This document shows, one piece after another, positions 31,201 to 41,381 of a stretch of 64,000 nucleotides of DNA. The stretch spans positions 434,001 to 498,000 of the forward strand of contig VIIQ02000015.1 of NCBI GenBank assembly GCA_007449985.2, given 5' to 3'. The notes under the pieces were generated by a model. The model was not told the origin of the DNA. It worked only from the letters and a program-made list of their open reading frames with translations, and ran no database searches. This DNA is from Desmodesmus armatus. Its lineage: Eukaryota > Chlorophyta > Chlorophyceae > Sphaeropleales > Scenedesmaceae. Each line of letters starts with the position of its first letter. Position 1 is the stretch's first letter. Position numbers and translations under genes: made by a program.

Positions 31201-34052
31201 CCTCAGCCCCGCCAGATCCATAGAGGCAGCCAGGCAGGTCATGATGCGGGACAGGCAGGCGTCCCACGGGCCTTGGGCCCTTGGGTGCCCCCCCCCCCCA
31301 CACACACCCTGCTATATCCCGTATCCCCCTCAGGCTGCGCAAAAAACGAGATAACCACTACGTAAATGGCATAGTAAACAATATGCCCGATCGGAATTCA
31401 ATACCATTGGCTGCTCACCAGTGCTGCCGCTGCCAAGTCTTTTGCCACTGCTGATGGTCCCCTCAGGCCCTCCAGGTCCATGGAGGCAGCCAGGCAGGTC
31501 ATGATGCGGCTCAGGCAGGTGTCAGGCAGCTGCACTGACCCGTGGCGCTCCTCCTTGGGGGTGTGGCTGTCTGCAGTGCAATCGCATCATAGGTGGCGGC
31601 GGGGGGGGGGGGGGGGGGGGTACAGTTGGTGGCAAAGAAGGTGGTGAACACCAGGTACTGTGTCCTCAACCTGTTGTGCCCTGTGACGTTCTGCGCAACA
31701 CAATAGCAACAATTCCCCCAAAAGAGCTGTTGTGGCATAGGCAGGTGTCCGGCAGCTGCAGTGGCCCTTGACGCTCCTCCTTGGGGGTGTGGCTGTCTGC
31801 AGTGCAAGTGGGTGGAGGGCGCGCACAGGGGAGGGGGGGGGGCAGGAAGGTGGGAAAACCTACATGTTTGCTGTCTGTTTGAGCTCACATGAGACATGGT
31901 GCTCCGCGCAACCAAACACAAACACTCCTGCGAAACAGTTGTGCATCAGGCAGTTGTCAGGCAGCTGCACTGACCCTTGGCGCTCCTCCTTGGGGGTGTG
32001 GCTGTCTACCGTTTGGGTTGGTGGAAGGCATGTGAGGGGTGGGCGAGGGGCAAGAAGGGTGGTGACTATTGATGCCTGGTGAAACCACCGTGACGCATGG
32101 CTCAAAAGAGGCAAGTTATCGTTTGTGACATCAAATCAAATCAAATCGAAGTTACACAAATGATCCGTGCCCCTCCTCCCTGGGGTGGGGCTGTCTGTGG
32201 ACAGGGTGCAGGGTGGTTTACGGGAGGTGCGGGGAAGACAAAGAAGAGGTGACGCGCGGCAACTATTCCACATCTCTGCATCAAGTAACCGCACATCCAA
32301 CAGGCCACAAGGAGGGCTGTAAAACCACAGCCAGGACCCAAACCCTCACCAAATGCAGCCGCCTTTTGCGCTGCTGCCGCTGCTGCCGCCGCCCTGCGTG
32401 CGCGAGCCTCCAGCGCCCGGGTTGCTGCCCGCTCCTCCTTATCCTCGGCTTCACGTGCCTTGCGATCAGCCTTGCGCGCGGCAAGCTCCTGCAGGGCATG
32501 ATGTGTGTGCAAAAGACTGAGCCAGATACAAACATTGACGCATGCAAACTTTGAATCAAAACAAGCTCCGCTCCTCCTTATCCTCGGCCTTGCGCGCGGC
32601 AAGCTCCTGCAGGACACGATGTCCTACATTGAGCTTGAGGGAACACAGTGCTATTTGGTGCGTGGAACGGAAGGGGGGTTGGGGGTTAGGGTTCAGCAAC
32701 CCCTAAAGCTCCCCAGAGTGTGTCCTTGTCAACATTTGGAGTGCATGCCATCCTAGTTGAAATCACGCGTGTGTGTGTGTGTGGGGGGGGGGGATGTGAG
32801 GGGGTTCATGGTGAGGGTCGTCTAGCATGGCTTGTTGGCCATACTTCGTCTTGTGTGATAGGATGTGAGTGGTTTGGTTGCAGGCGCTAGGGGAACACAG
32901 CATGCGGGTGCTGTACGCAGCTGTGGATGACGCTTGGTACTCTGCTGCAGTGCTCAGGTGCAGATGGACGCTGGTTGTGCGGCTGTTGTGTGTGGCCAGC
33001 CTGTTTGGAGTTTGCCGCCCAAACCCTGGTAACCCCCAAAAACCCCGACAGAAAGAATCTTGACCCTCACCTCCAGCTCCCTCACAAGGTACAGCTTCAT
33101 GGGAGGGCCATCTGCAGGCCCATATCCCAGCGACACGGGTTGGTGGCAGCAGCAGCGAGTCAGGGAGGCAAGATAAAGCACAGATACGCTACCTGCTCTG
33201 TTGAGTAGACTGGCAGGTGCAGCTGCAGATGCTGCAGGTACACACAACACGGTGCTGCAAGCACCCAATCCAGGGTGTTCTTGCAGATACCCACAAGAAC
33301 GTGCTGTATGTACAAGGATACACCACGGTCCCGTAAGCCAAGGAGGGAGCAACAAGTTGCAGCACAGGATGAGGTGGGGACTCATATGACATGCCTGATG
33401 CACACGACACATCCCAACTGTCAAATCCGCGCTGGCTTAGCTGATAGTGTCTAGCTGCCCGATGCAAGGGTAGGGTATCCCCCATCGGCGTCCAGGTGCA
33501 CGACGTACTTGCATAGTGTGGGTTGTCTCTGTACTCGATATCAGTAAGCTCCTGCAGGTCCCGGTCTGTCAGCTTGAACTGAGCCTTGGCATATGTGAGG
33601 CACAGCCTGCGGGTTGACTGGCGCTTCTTACGAGGCTTTTTCTGCTTGGTCTGCTGCTGCTTGGGCTTCTGCTGCTTGCTGCTGCCGTAGTCTTCATCGT
33701 CTGAGGCTTCGCTCGGCTCTGCATCATCGGTGTCGCTGATGCTGTGATATTCACTCTCAGAGTCCTGGGCTGGGCTGGGGTCAGGTGCAGCTGTTGAGGC
33801 AGTTGGGGGCCCTGACACATCCTGCTCTGGTTCGTAATCTGCGTCGTTTGCTGCAGCAGCAGCTGCTGCTGCCGTTCGAGCTGACGTCCTGGCCTTTTTG
33901 TTGCCTGCTGTTGTGCTCTTGCTGTTGCTACTGTTCTTCCGAGACGGTGCGCTGTCCTCCTCAAGCAGCTGTTCGAACTCGTCAGAATTTACTTCAACAA
34001 AGTCATCATCCAGCTTCACTGCCGTCCGCTTTCGTTTGCTCCTGGTCTCCAT
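28249..34052 (-). CDS. XPA-C-like, F-box-like and SAP-domain protein (novel combination)
   Basis: Well-supported exons: 34052-33509, 33111-33071, 32488-32350, 31570-31419, 29815-29576, 29185-28946, 28494-28249. Joins among the first four keep phase, and the last three are all phase 0. Exons between 31419 and 29815 are uncertain; candidates lie near 30200-30075 (LRGLTNVKAATLFTPVDLC) and 29990-29900 (GVRAALARLLDYRG). Residues 1-150 are acidic/Ser-rich with a basic cluster KKPRKKR. Residues 151-195 resemble the XPA/Rad14 C-terminal DNA-binding core (YAKAQFKLTDRDLQEL...YRDNPHYANGPPMKLYLVREL; compare the family's NPH..MKLYL). A charged coiled coil follows (196-240), then an F-box-like segment (VQLPDTCLSRIMTCLAAS). 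The SAP motif spans an intron (LKLPQLKDAARNLELQ|VTGTKAELMLRVLGAF), and the tail is a Gln/Arg/Glu coiled coil. A nuclear DNA-binding or repair-linked ubiquitin adaptor is a guess. Plastid DNA is inserted between exons. Confidence 0.55.
29275..29344 (-). repeat. Extra copy of the SAP-exon start with acceptor
   Basis: TTTGCACCAG|GTGACAGGCACCAAG is repeated 159 bp upstream of the true exon start at 29185. The copy encodes VTGTKAELMLRVLGAFNLNSP and then diverges. Confidence 0.85.
30205..30985 (+). pseudogene. cemA: Nuclear plastid insertion (NUPT) with cemA 3' part
   Basis: About 30480-30977 is sharply AT-rich compared with its surroundings. It encodes the C-terminal half of the chloroplast envelope membrane protein CemA: VTNFFADILSFATLWFLLV, SFLLEVFFGLDD, FLTDLLVGYHSPNIWEL, TLPVLLDVLFKYLIFRHLNR. 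It ends abruptly after the conserved FRHLNR, before the normal C-terminus. Upstream (30205-30440) are short palindromic repeats of the TTTGCGGAGC / GCGAAGCAGAGC type common in chlorophycean plastid genomes. The frame is open across both parts with no stops, implying recent transfer. CemA acts in the inner plastid envelope and depends on plastid expression, so this copy should be non-functional. It lies inside an intron, or possibly an exon junction, of the minus-strand XPA/SAP-like gene. Confidence 0.88.
31157..32012 (-). repeat. Partial copies of the F-box-like exon
   Basis: The full exon is 31570-31419. Its 3' half plus donor recurs at about 31256-31160 (ATCATGACCTGCCTGGCTGC...CTG|GTAAGC). 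Its 5' end plus acceptor region (CACACCCCCAAGGAGGAGCG) recurs at about 31794-31745 and 32006-31940. Poly-C/G tracts separate the copies. A related echo of the coiled-coil exon start (CTGCAG|GAGCTTGCCGCGCGCAAG) is at about 32615-32570. Confidence 0.85.
32130..32160 (-). mobile_element. Minimal LINE 3' end
   Basis: CATCAAATCAAATCAAATCG then GTTACAC matches the terminal ~25 bp of the LINE copies at 22700 and 25019 and then stops. It is an extreme 5' truncation in an intron of the XPA/SAP-like gene, again in the minus orientation. Confidence 0.6.
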
Positions 34053-34985
34053 GCCTTGACTGCTTCAGGATCAAGTCCGAGCTCACATTGGTTCCTTGGA
34101 ATTACCTTCAAAGCACCCTCGACGCTTCCAGTGGTCTGCGATGTGCGTGTTCACAACCTCTGTCGCTGCGCAGGGTACGAAAACATTCAAAGCTAGTCAT
34201 CAACCAACAACAGTTCAGGACCTGGTCGGCCCGAGTGTTCCTTTTGGGCCAGTGTGATTTGCTTGAAGGTCCAGAGACTCCACGTCGAGGAATTGTCAAC
34301 TTGGCCGGGCACCCACCCACCCACTACCACCATCTCACTGGCCCGTGGCCACAGCCAGTGGGCGTTCACCCCCACCCCATTGGCCAGGTGGCAAACCCTG
34401 TCGATTCTGAACTTGAACAGTGCTGAGCGAAGGCGGGTTATAGCGCTGCAACGAAAATGGCCTCCCTCGGCACGTGTGAGGCACTCCTGTGCAAGGCACA
34501 CAGTCCCGCTCAGGTCCACTCGACAGGAATTTTACTGGTGGGAGGGCCTTGAATAAGAGCAGGGCTTGTTGAAACCCTTAAAAGCGCTGAAAAGTGCATC
34601 TTGGCGTTTATGGCGCAATCCTCTGCATACAGTGGCCAAAATTGCAGTGTTGGGGAAACCCTAGCTGACAGCTAGTCAAATTACAGGGCAGGAATGCAGA
34701 TGAACTTGACACGCACTTTGGCAGCAACATGTAACCACCTTGCGCGTACTCTTCTCGTGTCTCTTTGCGGCCACTCCCTCGGAATCACTCGGACTTGATC
34801 TGGTGTGCAAGTCGTGCAAACTCGACACAACGCCCCTGCTGAACTGTTGAAATGATCGCAACCCACGATGTCATTCATCTCAAGTAGATCCACTGGGATT
34901 GTGACCCCATCTGCCAGCCTGGACGTAAAGCAGCAACAACAGCAGCAGCATCAAGCAGTAGCAGTAGAACACTCCTGCTGCTGCC
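34053..34985. promoter_or_regulatory. Divergent intergenic region between the XPA/SAP-like gene and LST8
   Basis: 933 bp between two divergent start codons, with no supported exon. It must hold both promoters; no clear TATA box was seen. A CAACAACAGCAGCAGCA run lies just upstream of the LST8 ATG (34930-34953). Confidence 0.5.
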
Positions 34986-37196
34986 ATGACCTCGTCTGTG
35001 GTGCTCGCAACAGCTGGATACGATCACAGCATACGATTCTGGGAGGCAACGAGTGGCATTTGCTACCGTACGCTACAGTATCCAGACTCTCAAGTGAGCA
35101 TGCATTTGTCCTCCTGGCAGTAGGACATTGACAGGGAGTGTGTCTGTAGATCGTGTCTGTAAAAGCAGAGTAGGGCTGAGTCAACAGGCAGAATTGTATC
35201 CAACAGTGCGCACAATCTGACGGTGTCACATCTGCACCCATGCACATTCAGCAGCACGCCAAACCTTTTCCTGCGGCTCTTTCACTTGGTCCTGCCTGTT
35301 ACTGGTCTCCTCAGATGTTGACATCCGCAGACACAATCTGCTACAGCCCCAGCAGCAGCAGCAGCAGCAGCAGCTGCCTGCCCCTCACCCCGCTCCTCCA
35401 CCCCTCCCACACGTCCATATGAGACAATCGCCGTCGACAAGCGCTCATAACAGCAGCAACACCCCTCCCCCTTTCCCCTCCCCCTCTCCCGCTTTCTCTC
35501 AACATGGGATGCCTCCCCATCAATCCATTGCTCACTCCCTTACTTCACTCCTTCTCTCCCTCCCTCCCTCACTGACCAATCGCACGTCAATAACGTGAAT
35601 AGACCTCACCAGCAACAAGCAGCTCGTAGCAGCAGCAGGTAACAGCACCCCACCCCACCCCCCCGTTCACTTCCCGTTGACATGGAATGCCTGGTCCTTC
35701 TTTCACCCCCCCCCCCTTCCCCCCCCCCCCATGTCCTCACACACTCACTTGCTCACTCACTCCTGCACTCACCCCCTCACTCACTCACCCCTCACTCTTT
35801 TACCAACCGCAGGTCAACAAGCTCGAGATCACCAGCGACAAGCGGCTCATAGCAGCAGCAGGCAACAGCCACATAAAGCTCTTTGACGTCAACAGCAACA
35901 GCCCACAGGAGACATTCCACTATGAGGGACATCAGGGCAACGTCACAGCAGTAGGCTTCCAGAAGGACAACCGATGGATGTACACAGGCAGGTGCAGCAG
36001 CAGCAGCAGCAGGCACATATGTGTGTTTGGCATGGTGGTACATGTCAGCTAGCATATGAAAAAACCTGCGAGTCACATGCAATCAACTGTGTGCTTGTGG
36101 GTATCAGTGTGTGTCTGCATTGCGGCATGTTCTGTCAGCATGATGCAGTGACCTGCACTTGCCGGGCAGTTGCGTGCCATGCAATGAATGACATGCAAAA
36201 ACAACCAGAACATGACGTGATTTACAGTTTGATTTGCTGTCACGTGACGTGCTGTGCTGTGCTGTGCTGTGCTGTGCTGTGCTGTGCTGTGCTGTGCTGT
36301 GCTGTGCTGTGCTGTGCTGTGCTGTGTGCAGGTGGTGAGGACGGCACTGTGCGTGTGTGGGACCTGCGCAGCCCTGGGTGTCAGCGGGAGTATGGCAGCA
36401 GAGCAGCAGTCAACACTGTGGTGCTGCACCCAAACCAAGGGGAGCTCATATCAGGTGGGTGGAGGCACGGACTCTGGGAAGCTGAAGGGGGCTTGTTAGG
36501 GCGCTGCGGCCAGCGCAACAGTAGTGGTAGCAGTAGTCAGCGGCAGCAGCAGTGGTAGCTGCAGTAGTGGCAGCAGTCAACACTGTGGTGCTGCAACCCA
36601 ACCAAGGGGAGCTCATATCAGGTGGGTGGAGGCAGGGATTCAGTGAAGCTCAAATGGGGCCTGTGGGGGTGCTGTGAGCAAACCAACAGAGCAACAGAAA
36701 CAGTAGTGGTAGCAGAAACAGCAGTGGCAGCAGCAGTCAATACCGTGTTGCTGCACCCAAACCAAGGGGAGCTCATATCAGGTGGGTGAGGGGAAGAATA
36801 CGGCTTGGGCTGGGGTTATTAGGGCGCCACGTGGTTGCGGTGCTGATTTGTCATCAGCGCAGCAGCAGTGGTGGCAGCAGCAGTGGTAGAAGCAACAGCA
36901 GCAGTGGTAGTGGCAGGGCCCCAAGAGGCTGTGCTAGGAGACATCAGTTGCAGCAGCAGGCTGCTGCACGGGGAAGCTGATATCAGGTGGGTTGGGGTGA
37001 TGACTCGGTGAAGCTCAGCGGAGGGCTTTTGGGGCGCTGTGAGCAGCAGCAGCAGCAGTGTCAGCAATAGCAGTGGTAGCAGCAGCAGCAGCAGCAGCAG
37101 TGTGGTGGTTACGTCTGCCGGTGCCGCAGCTGCTGTACAGGAAAGTTGTTGCAGGCGCATTCAGGCCAAGCATCAACAGTAGCAGCGGCTGGGGCG

Positions 37197-37227
<31 letters not shown>

Positions 37228-40200
37228 GGATGCAGTACAGGTATACCACACAAATCACCAGCAACACCATTATCAACAAAACCAGCAGCAGCACTGTAAT
37301 GCAAATGTAATGTTGACTCTGATGCGTTCTGTGACACTTGTACCGCGTTGGCCTTCTTGGCTCCCTACAGCGTTTTCAGCCACAGCTTGGACCATGAACC
37401 ATGTCACAGTAACAGTAGTAGTACCCCCCCCCCCCTGTACCTTGCAGGTGACCAGACGGGTCACATCCGTGTGTGGGACCTCACAGCCAATGCATGCAGC
37501 TGTGAACTGGTGCCGGAGGTCGGGACTGCAGGTAGGTGGTGGCATGGGGACAGACACATTGGATGGCTGGTTATTTAGGGTTGAGTTAGTCAGTACCCTA
37601 TAGAGCAACTCCACTAGCGGTTGAAGTTGAAGTGTATGCTTATGCCGACAATAGTCGATGATTTGCTTCTTTTCACCTTCCCTGCACACACAAGTCATGC
37701 CCATCATGCTCTCTCTCCCAAACACTTTCCCTGCCAGGTTGGGGTGTGGCAGTCTAGCATGCTTTGCAATGCACACTCCTCTGACCCTCAATCTATGCCA
37801 GTGGTTCATCATACGCGTACTTACCTACCTACCTACCTACCTACCTACCTACCTACCTACTTACTCTCCCTGCCTCATCCGCCCTGCAGTGCGCAGCCTG
37901 ACGGTGGCGTTGGACGGCAGCATGGTTGTAGCAGCCAACAACCACGGCACCTGCTACGTGTGGCGCATGATGCGGGGCACATCACTCACAACACACTTTG
38001 AACCACTGCACAAGCTACGAGCACACCAGGTGCGTGTGGTGCACCCTGCACGCGTATGTCTGCTAGAAAAAGAGTCCCACCTACATCCAACTGTTGGAGG
38101 TGGTGCTGGTGTGTTGGAACAATTGAATGGTGTGTGTGCAGGGTGTGTTAAACACATGAGTTACAACCATGAAGTGCATGTGTGTGTGTTAAGCAGAGTG
38201 AATACAGATGTATCTAGCATGTGTGTGTGTGGGGGGGGGGGGCTGAAGAGAGGGTTGTCCTGAATTTCCTGTTTTGAGGGGCGGGGGGCATGTTTTCCCG
38301 CCTCTGGGGCACCTCACATTGTGACACAAGATGCGCGGCACGTCACTCACCACACAGCCGCTGCACAAGCTACGAGCGCACCAGATGTGTGTGGTGCAGG
38401 ATGTTTGTAACTGGTTTTGTCATGTCAAGTGATCCCCCCAGGCTCCACCATGCTTTTGACTACGCTGCCATCCCCAGTTGGAGCAGATCGCTCAGTTACC
38501 AATGGTTTTGGTGTCATTCTGGATGATGGTACACAAAGCGTGATCCCGAATGACCCCAAAGCTTCTGGTCACTGAGTTGATTGCTCCAGCTGCCCGTGGG
38601 GATGGCAGCATAATTGAACCAATGGCTTTGGTGTCATGACATGATGTTATTATGAATCTGATGATGTCTTGAATGATATTATGAATGATATCATTGTGGT
38701 TCACGCCGTGGAACGTAATGCTGTCGCATATGCCATGGTGTGTCGTTCCGTGCCCATGGCCCGTGACAGTGCTGCATCAAGCTGTGCTGATGATCAATCC
38801 TGCTGCTATGCTTATGACTGTGCAGGGCGACATTCTTATCAACCAGGGTTTTGCTACACAGCACTGTGCTGACGTTGTGCTGTGCTATACTGTGCTGTGT
38901 TTATGAAGGGCTACATTCTCATGTGTCTTCGCAAGCCGGGTTTTGCTGCACAGTGCTGTGCTGACATTGTGATGTGATGTGATGTGATGTGATGTGATGT
39001 GATGTGCTGCTGTACGGCTACATCCTCAAGTGTCTCGTCAAGCCGGGTTTTGCTACACAGCGCTGTGCTGACGTCGTGCTGTGCTATGCTGTGTTGCTGT
39101 AGGGCGACAGCCTCAAGTATTGTATCAATCATTGCTTTAGCAAATTTGCTACACAGTGCTGTGCTGACGTTGTGCTGTGCTATGCTGTGCTGTATTGCTG
39201 TAGGGCTACATTCTCAAGTGCCTTATCAGTCCGGACGTGCAGCAGCTGGCCACAGCAAGCAGTGACAAAACAGTCAAGCTCTGGAACGTGGATGGATTCA
39301 GTTTAGACAGGACACTCACTGGTGAGATCACACGCCCCTGACAGCATTCCCAACATTGTGGTACTGCCTGTATCAGTGCCAAGCCCAACATGTGCACTGC
39401 ATCAGCTGATGGCTGACTTCTGCTTTGTGTGGCTTCAATCCACTCACAACCCCTCATCGGTGAGCACACACGCCTACGTCACACCACAATGTAGCAGGTG
39501 GATAGGATATTTTGAGGTCACGCAGGCACATAAGTCATTGAGTGACTGCTTACCTCATTAGCATGGAAGTTGCAATGGCTCGGGAACCTCTTTGCACCAC
39601 ATGGTATGACATGCTGCATGTCACATGCACCTGCCTTTTGTTGTGCATGTCTGCTGGGTCGTGGTGTGTTGGTGCAGGTCACACGCGCTGGGTGTGGGAC
39701 TGTGTGTTCAGTGTGGATGCAGCCTACTTGGTGACAGCAAGCAGTGATGCAACCGCGCGATTGTGGGACTTGTCTGCCGGTAAGTTTCACTGGCCGGACG
39801 GCAGAGAGGGGTGCGGGGGGAGGGGGGACTGGCTGGCAGTGGGGGGGGGGGGGGTTGGTGACGGCCAGCAGTGATGCGACCACGCGGTTGTGGGACTTGT
39901 CTGCTGGTGAGTTTTACTGGCCGGACGGCAGACAGGGTGCGGGGGGCTGGCTGAAAGTAGGGGGGACTGATTTTGGTGACGGCCAGCAGTGATGCGATCG
40001 CACGCTTGTTGGATTTGTCTGCCGGTGAGTTTTGCTTTAGGGAGGGTGGACAGGGGGAGGGGAGGGGGGAGGGGGGGCTGGCATTGGGGGGGGCTGATAT
40101 TTGGGTGACAGCCAGCAGTGACGCAACAGCACGCTTGTGGGACTTGTCTGCCGGTAAGTTTTACTGTAGGGACGGCAGACAGGGGTGCGGGGGGGCTGGC

Positions 40201-41381
40201 TGGCATTTGAGGGGAGCTGATATTTGGTGACAGCCAGCAGTGATGCGACTGCGCGGTTGTGGGACTTGTCTGCCAGTGAGTTTCACTGGAGGGAGGACAG
40301 ACATGGGTGCGGGGGGGGGGGGGGGGAGGGGGGCTGGCTGGCATTGGGGGACTGATACGTAGTGACAGCCAGCAGTATGCGACAGCACGCTTGTGGATCT
40401 TGTCTGCCGGAAAGTTTCACTGGAGGGACGGCAGACAGGGAAGAGGGAGGGGGGTGGGCTGGCATTGGGGGGAGCTGATATTTGGTGACAGCAAGCAGTG
40501 ATCGCGACGGCACGGTTGTGGGACTTGTCTGCCGGTAAGTTTTACTGTAGGGACGGCAGACAGGGGTGCGGGGGGGCTGGCTGGCATTTGAGGGGAGCTG
40601 ATATTTGGTGACAGCCAGCAGTGATGCGACTGCGCGGTTGTGGGACTTGTCTGCCAGTGAGTTTCACTGGAGGGAGGACAGACATGGGTGCGGGGGGGGG
40701 GGGGGGGGGGGGGGGCTGGTGGCATTGGGGGGACTGATACGTAGTGACAGCCAGCAGTATGCGACAGCACGCTTGTGGATCTTGTCTGCCGGAAAGTTTC
40801 ACTGGAGGGACGGCAGACAGGGAAGAGGGAGGGGGGTGGGCTGGCATTGGGGGGAGCTGATATTTGGTGACAGCAAGCAGTGATCGCGACGGCACGGTTG
40901 TGGGACTTGTCTGCCGGTAGGTTTTTACTGTAGGACGGCAGACAGGGGTGCGGGGGGGGGGGGGAGGGGGGGGCGAGACTGGTTGGCAGGGGGGGACTGA
41001 TATTTGGTGACAGCCAGCAGGGATGCAACAGCACGCTTGTGGGACTTGTCTGCCGGTAAGTATCATGGGAGGGAAGGACTTTTGGGGGGGGGGGGGGGAG
41101 GGAATGACAGGCAGTCAGGGAGGCAGGGGATGGGTGGGTGGTGGGGGGGTGGGAGTAACCACCTGCCCTTTGCATGTTGCATCTGTAGTCAAGCTACTTA
41201 CTAGTAGTAACGTACTAGTACTCTCAACGGCTCAGAAACCGACATTTATTTTGTGGTTGCTGCCCCCCCCTCCCCTCCACCCGCAGGCGAGGCGATCAGG
41301 ACGTACAGTGGTCACCACAAAGCTATTGTGTGCTGCGCACTGAACGACAGTGCGATCGACGGACGGGACCCAGATGGATGA
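34986..41381 (+). CDS. LST8: LST8, WD40 subunit of TOR complexes
   Basis: Eight exons: 34986-35093, 35813-35987, 36332-36454, 37448-37531, 37890-38029, 39204-39321, 39678-39779, 41287-41381. They sum to 945 nt (314 aa plus stop), close to the usual size of mLST8/GbetaL. Every segment matches the family: [164 protein letters not shown]. It forms a seven-blade propeller that stabilises the TOR kinase domain in growth control. Intron 2 requires a GC donor (ACAG|GCAGGT); using the nearby GT would introduce a stop. Introns contain partial copies of the adjoining exon ends and long G or C tracts. Confidence 0.95.
35601..35645 (+). repeat. Echo of LST8 exon 2 5' part
   Basis: CACCAGCAACAAGCAGCTCGTAGCAGCAGCAGG parallels exon-2 bases encoding [12 protein letters not shown] at about 35828-35860, about 220 bp upstream of the true exon. 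Confidence 0.75.
36247..36328. repeat. (GCTGT)n microsatellite at the LST8 exon 3 acceptor
   Basis: About 16 GCTGT units run directly into GTGTGCAG, the acceptor of exon 3, and form its polypyrimidine region. Confidence 0.95.
36570..36985 (+). repeat. Three echoes of LST8 exon 3 3' end with donor
   Basis: Copies at 36570-36621, 36731-36781 and (shorter) 36961-36985 repeat CAGTCAACACTGTGGTGCTG...GAGCTCATATCAG|GTGGGT. The true exon end is 36454. CAG/GTAGCAG-type repeats fill the spacers. Confidence 0.92.
37825..37862. repeat. (ACCT)n microsatellite before LST8 exon 5
   Basis: Nine ACCT/TACC units about 30 bp upstream of the exon-5 acceptor, adding to its pyrimidine tract. Confidence 0.95.
38322..38378 (+). 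repeat. Echo of LST8 exon 5 3' end
   Basis: ATGCGCGGCACGTCACTCAC...CTGCACAAGCTACGAGCGCA parallels exon-5 bases encoding MRGTSLTT...[10 protein letters not shown] 12-bp deletion is present and the donor GT is changed to AT. Confidence 0.88.
38822..39203 (+). repeat. Four echoes of LST8 exon 6 start
   Basis: Starts near 38825, 38909, 39016 and 39103 repeat RGGCKACATYCTCAAGTGTC followed by GGGTTTTGCTACACAGYRCTGTGCTGAC. The true exon starts at 39204. Some copies keep a CAG/TAG acceptor. A (GATGT)n run at 38967-39005 lies within the array. Confidence 0.88.
39855..41056 (+). repeat. Ten echoes of LST8 exon 7 3' half with donor
   Basis: Copies end near 39906, 40024, 40153, 40274, 40410, 40533, 40656, 40790, 40916 and 41055. 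Each has GTGACAGCCAGCAGTGATGC...TTGTGGGACTTGTCTGCCG and most have a donor-like GTGAGT/GTAAGT. Units are about 120-140 bp with G-rich spacers. Copies 4-6 and 7-9 form a near-identical higher-order duplication of about 380 bp (40150-40533 versus 40534-40916). The copies keep the [17 protein letters not shown] sense but lack the exon's 5' half. Confidence 0.95.

Noticed and set aside
36247..36328. Coding Cys/Val repeat (LCCAV)n
   Set aside because: It is the translation of a GCTGT microsatellite at an acceptor, not a protein.
39855..41056. Extra WD40 blades of LST8
   Set aside because: The copies lack acceptors and the 5' half of the exon, and the eight main exons already give a full 314-aa protein with the expected blade count.
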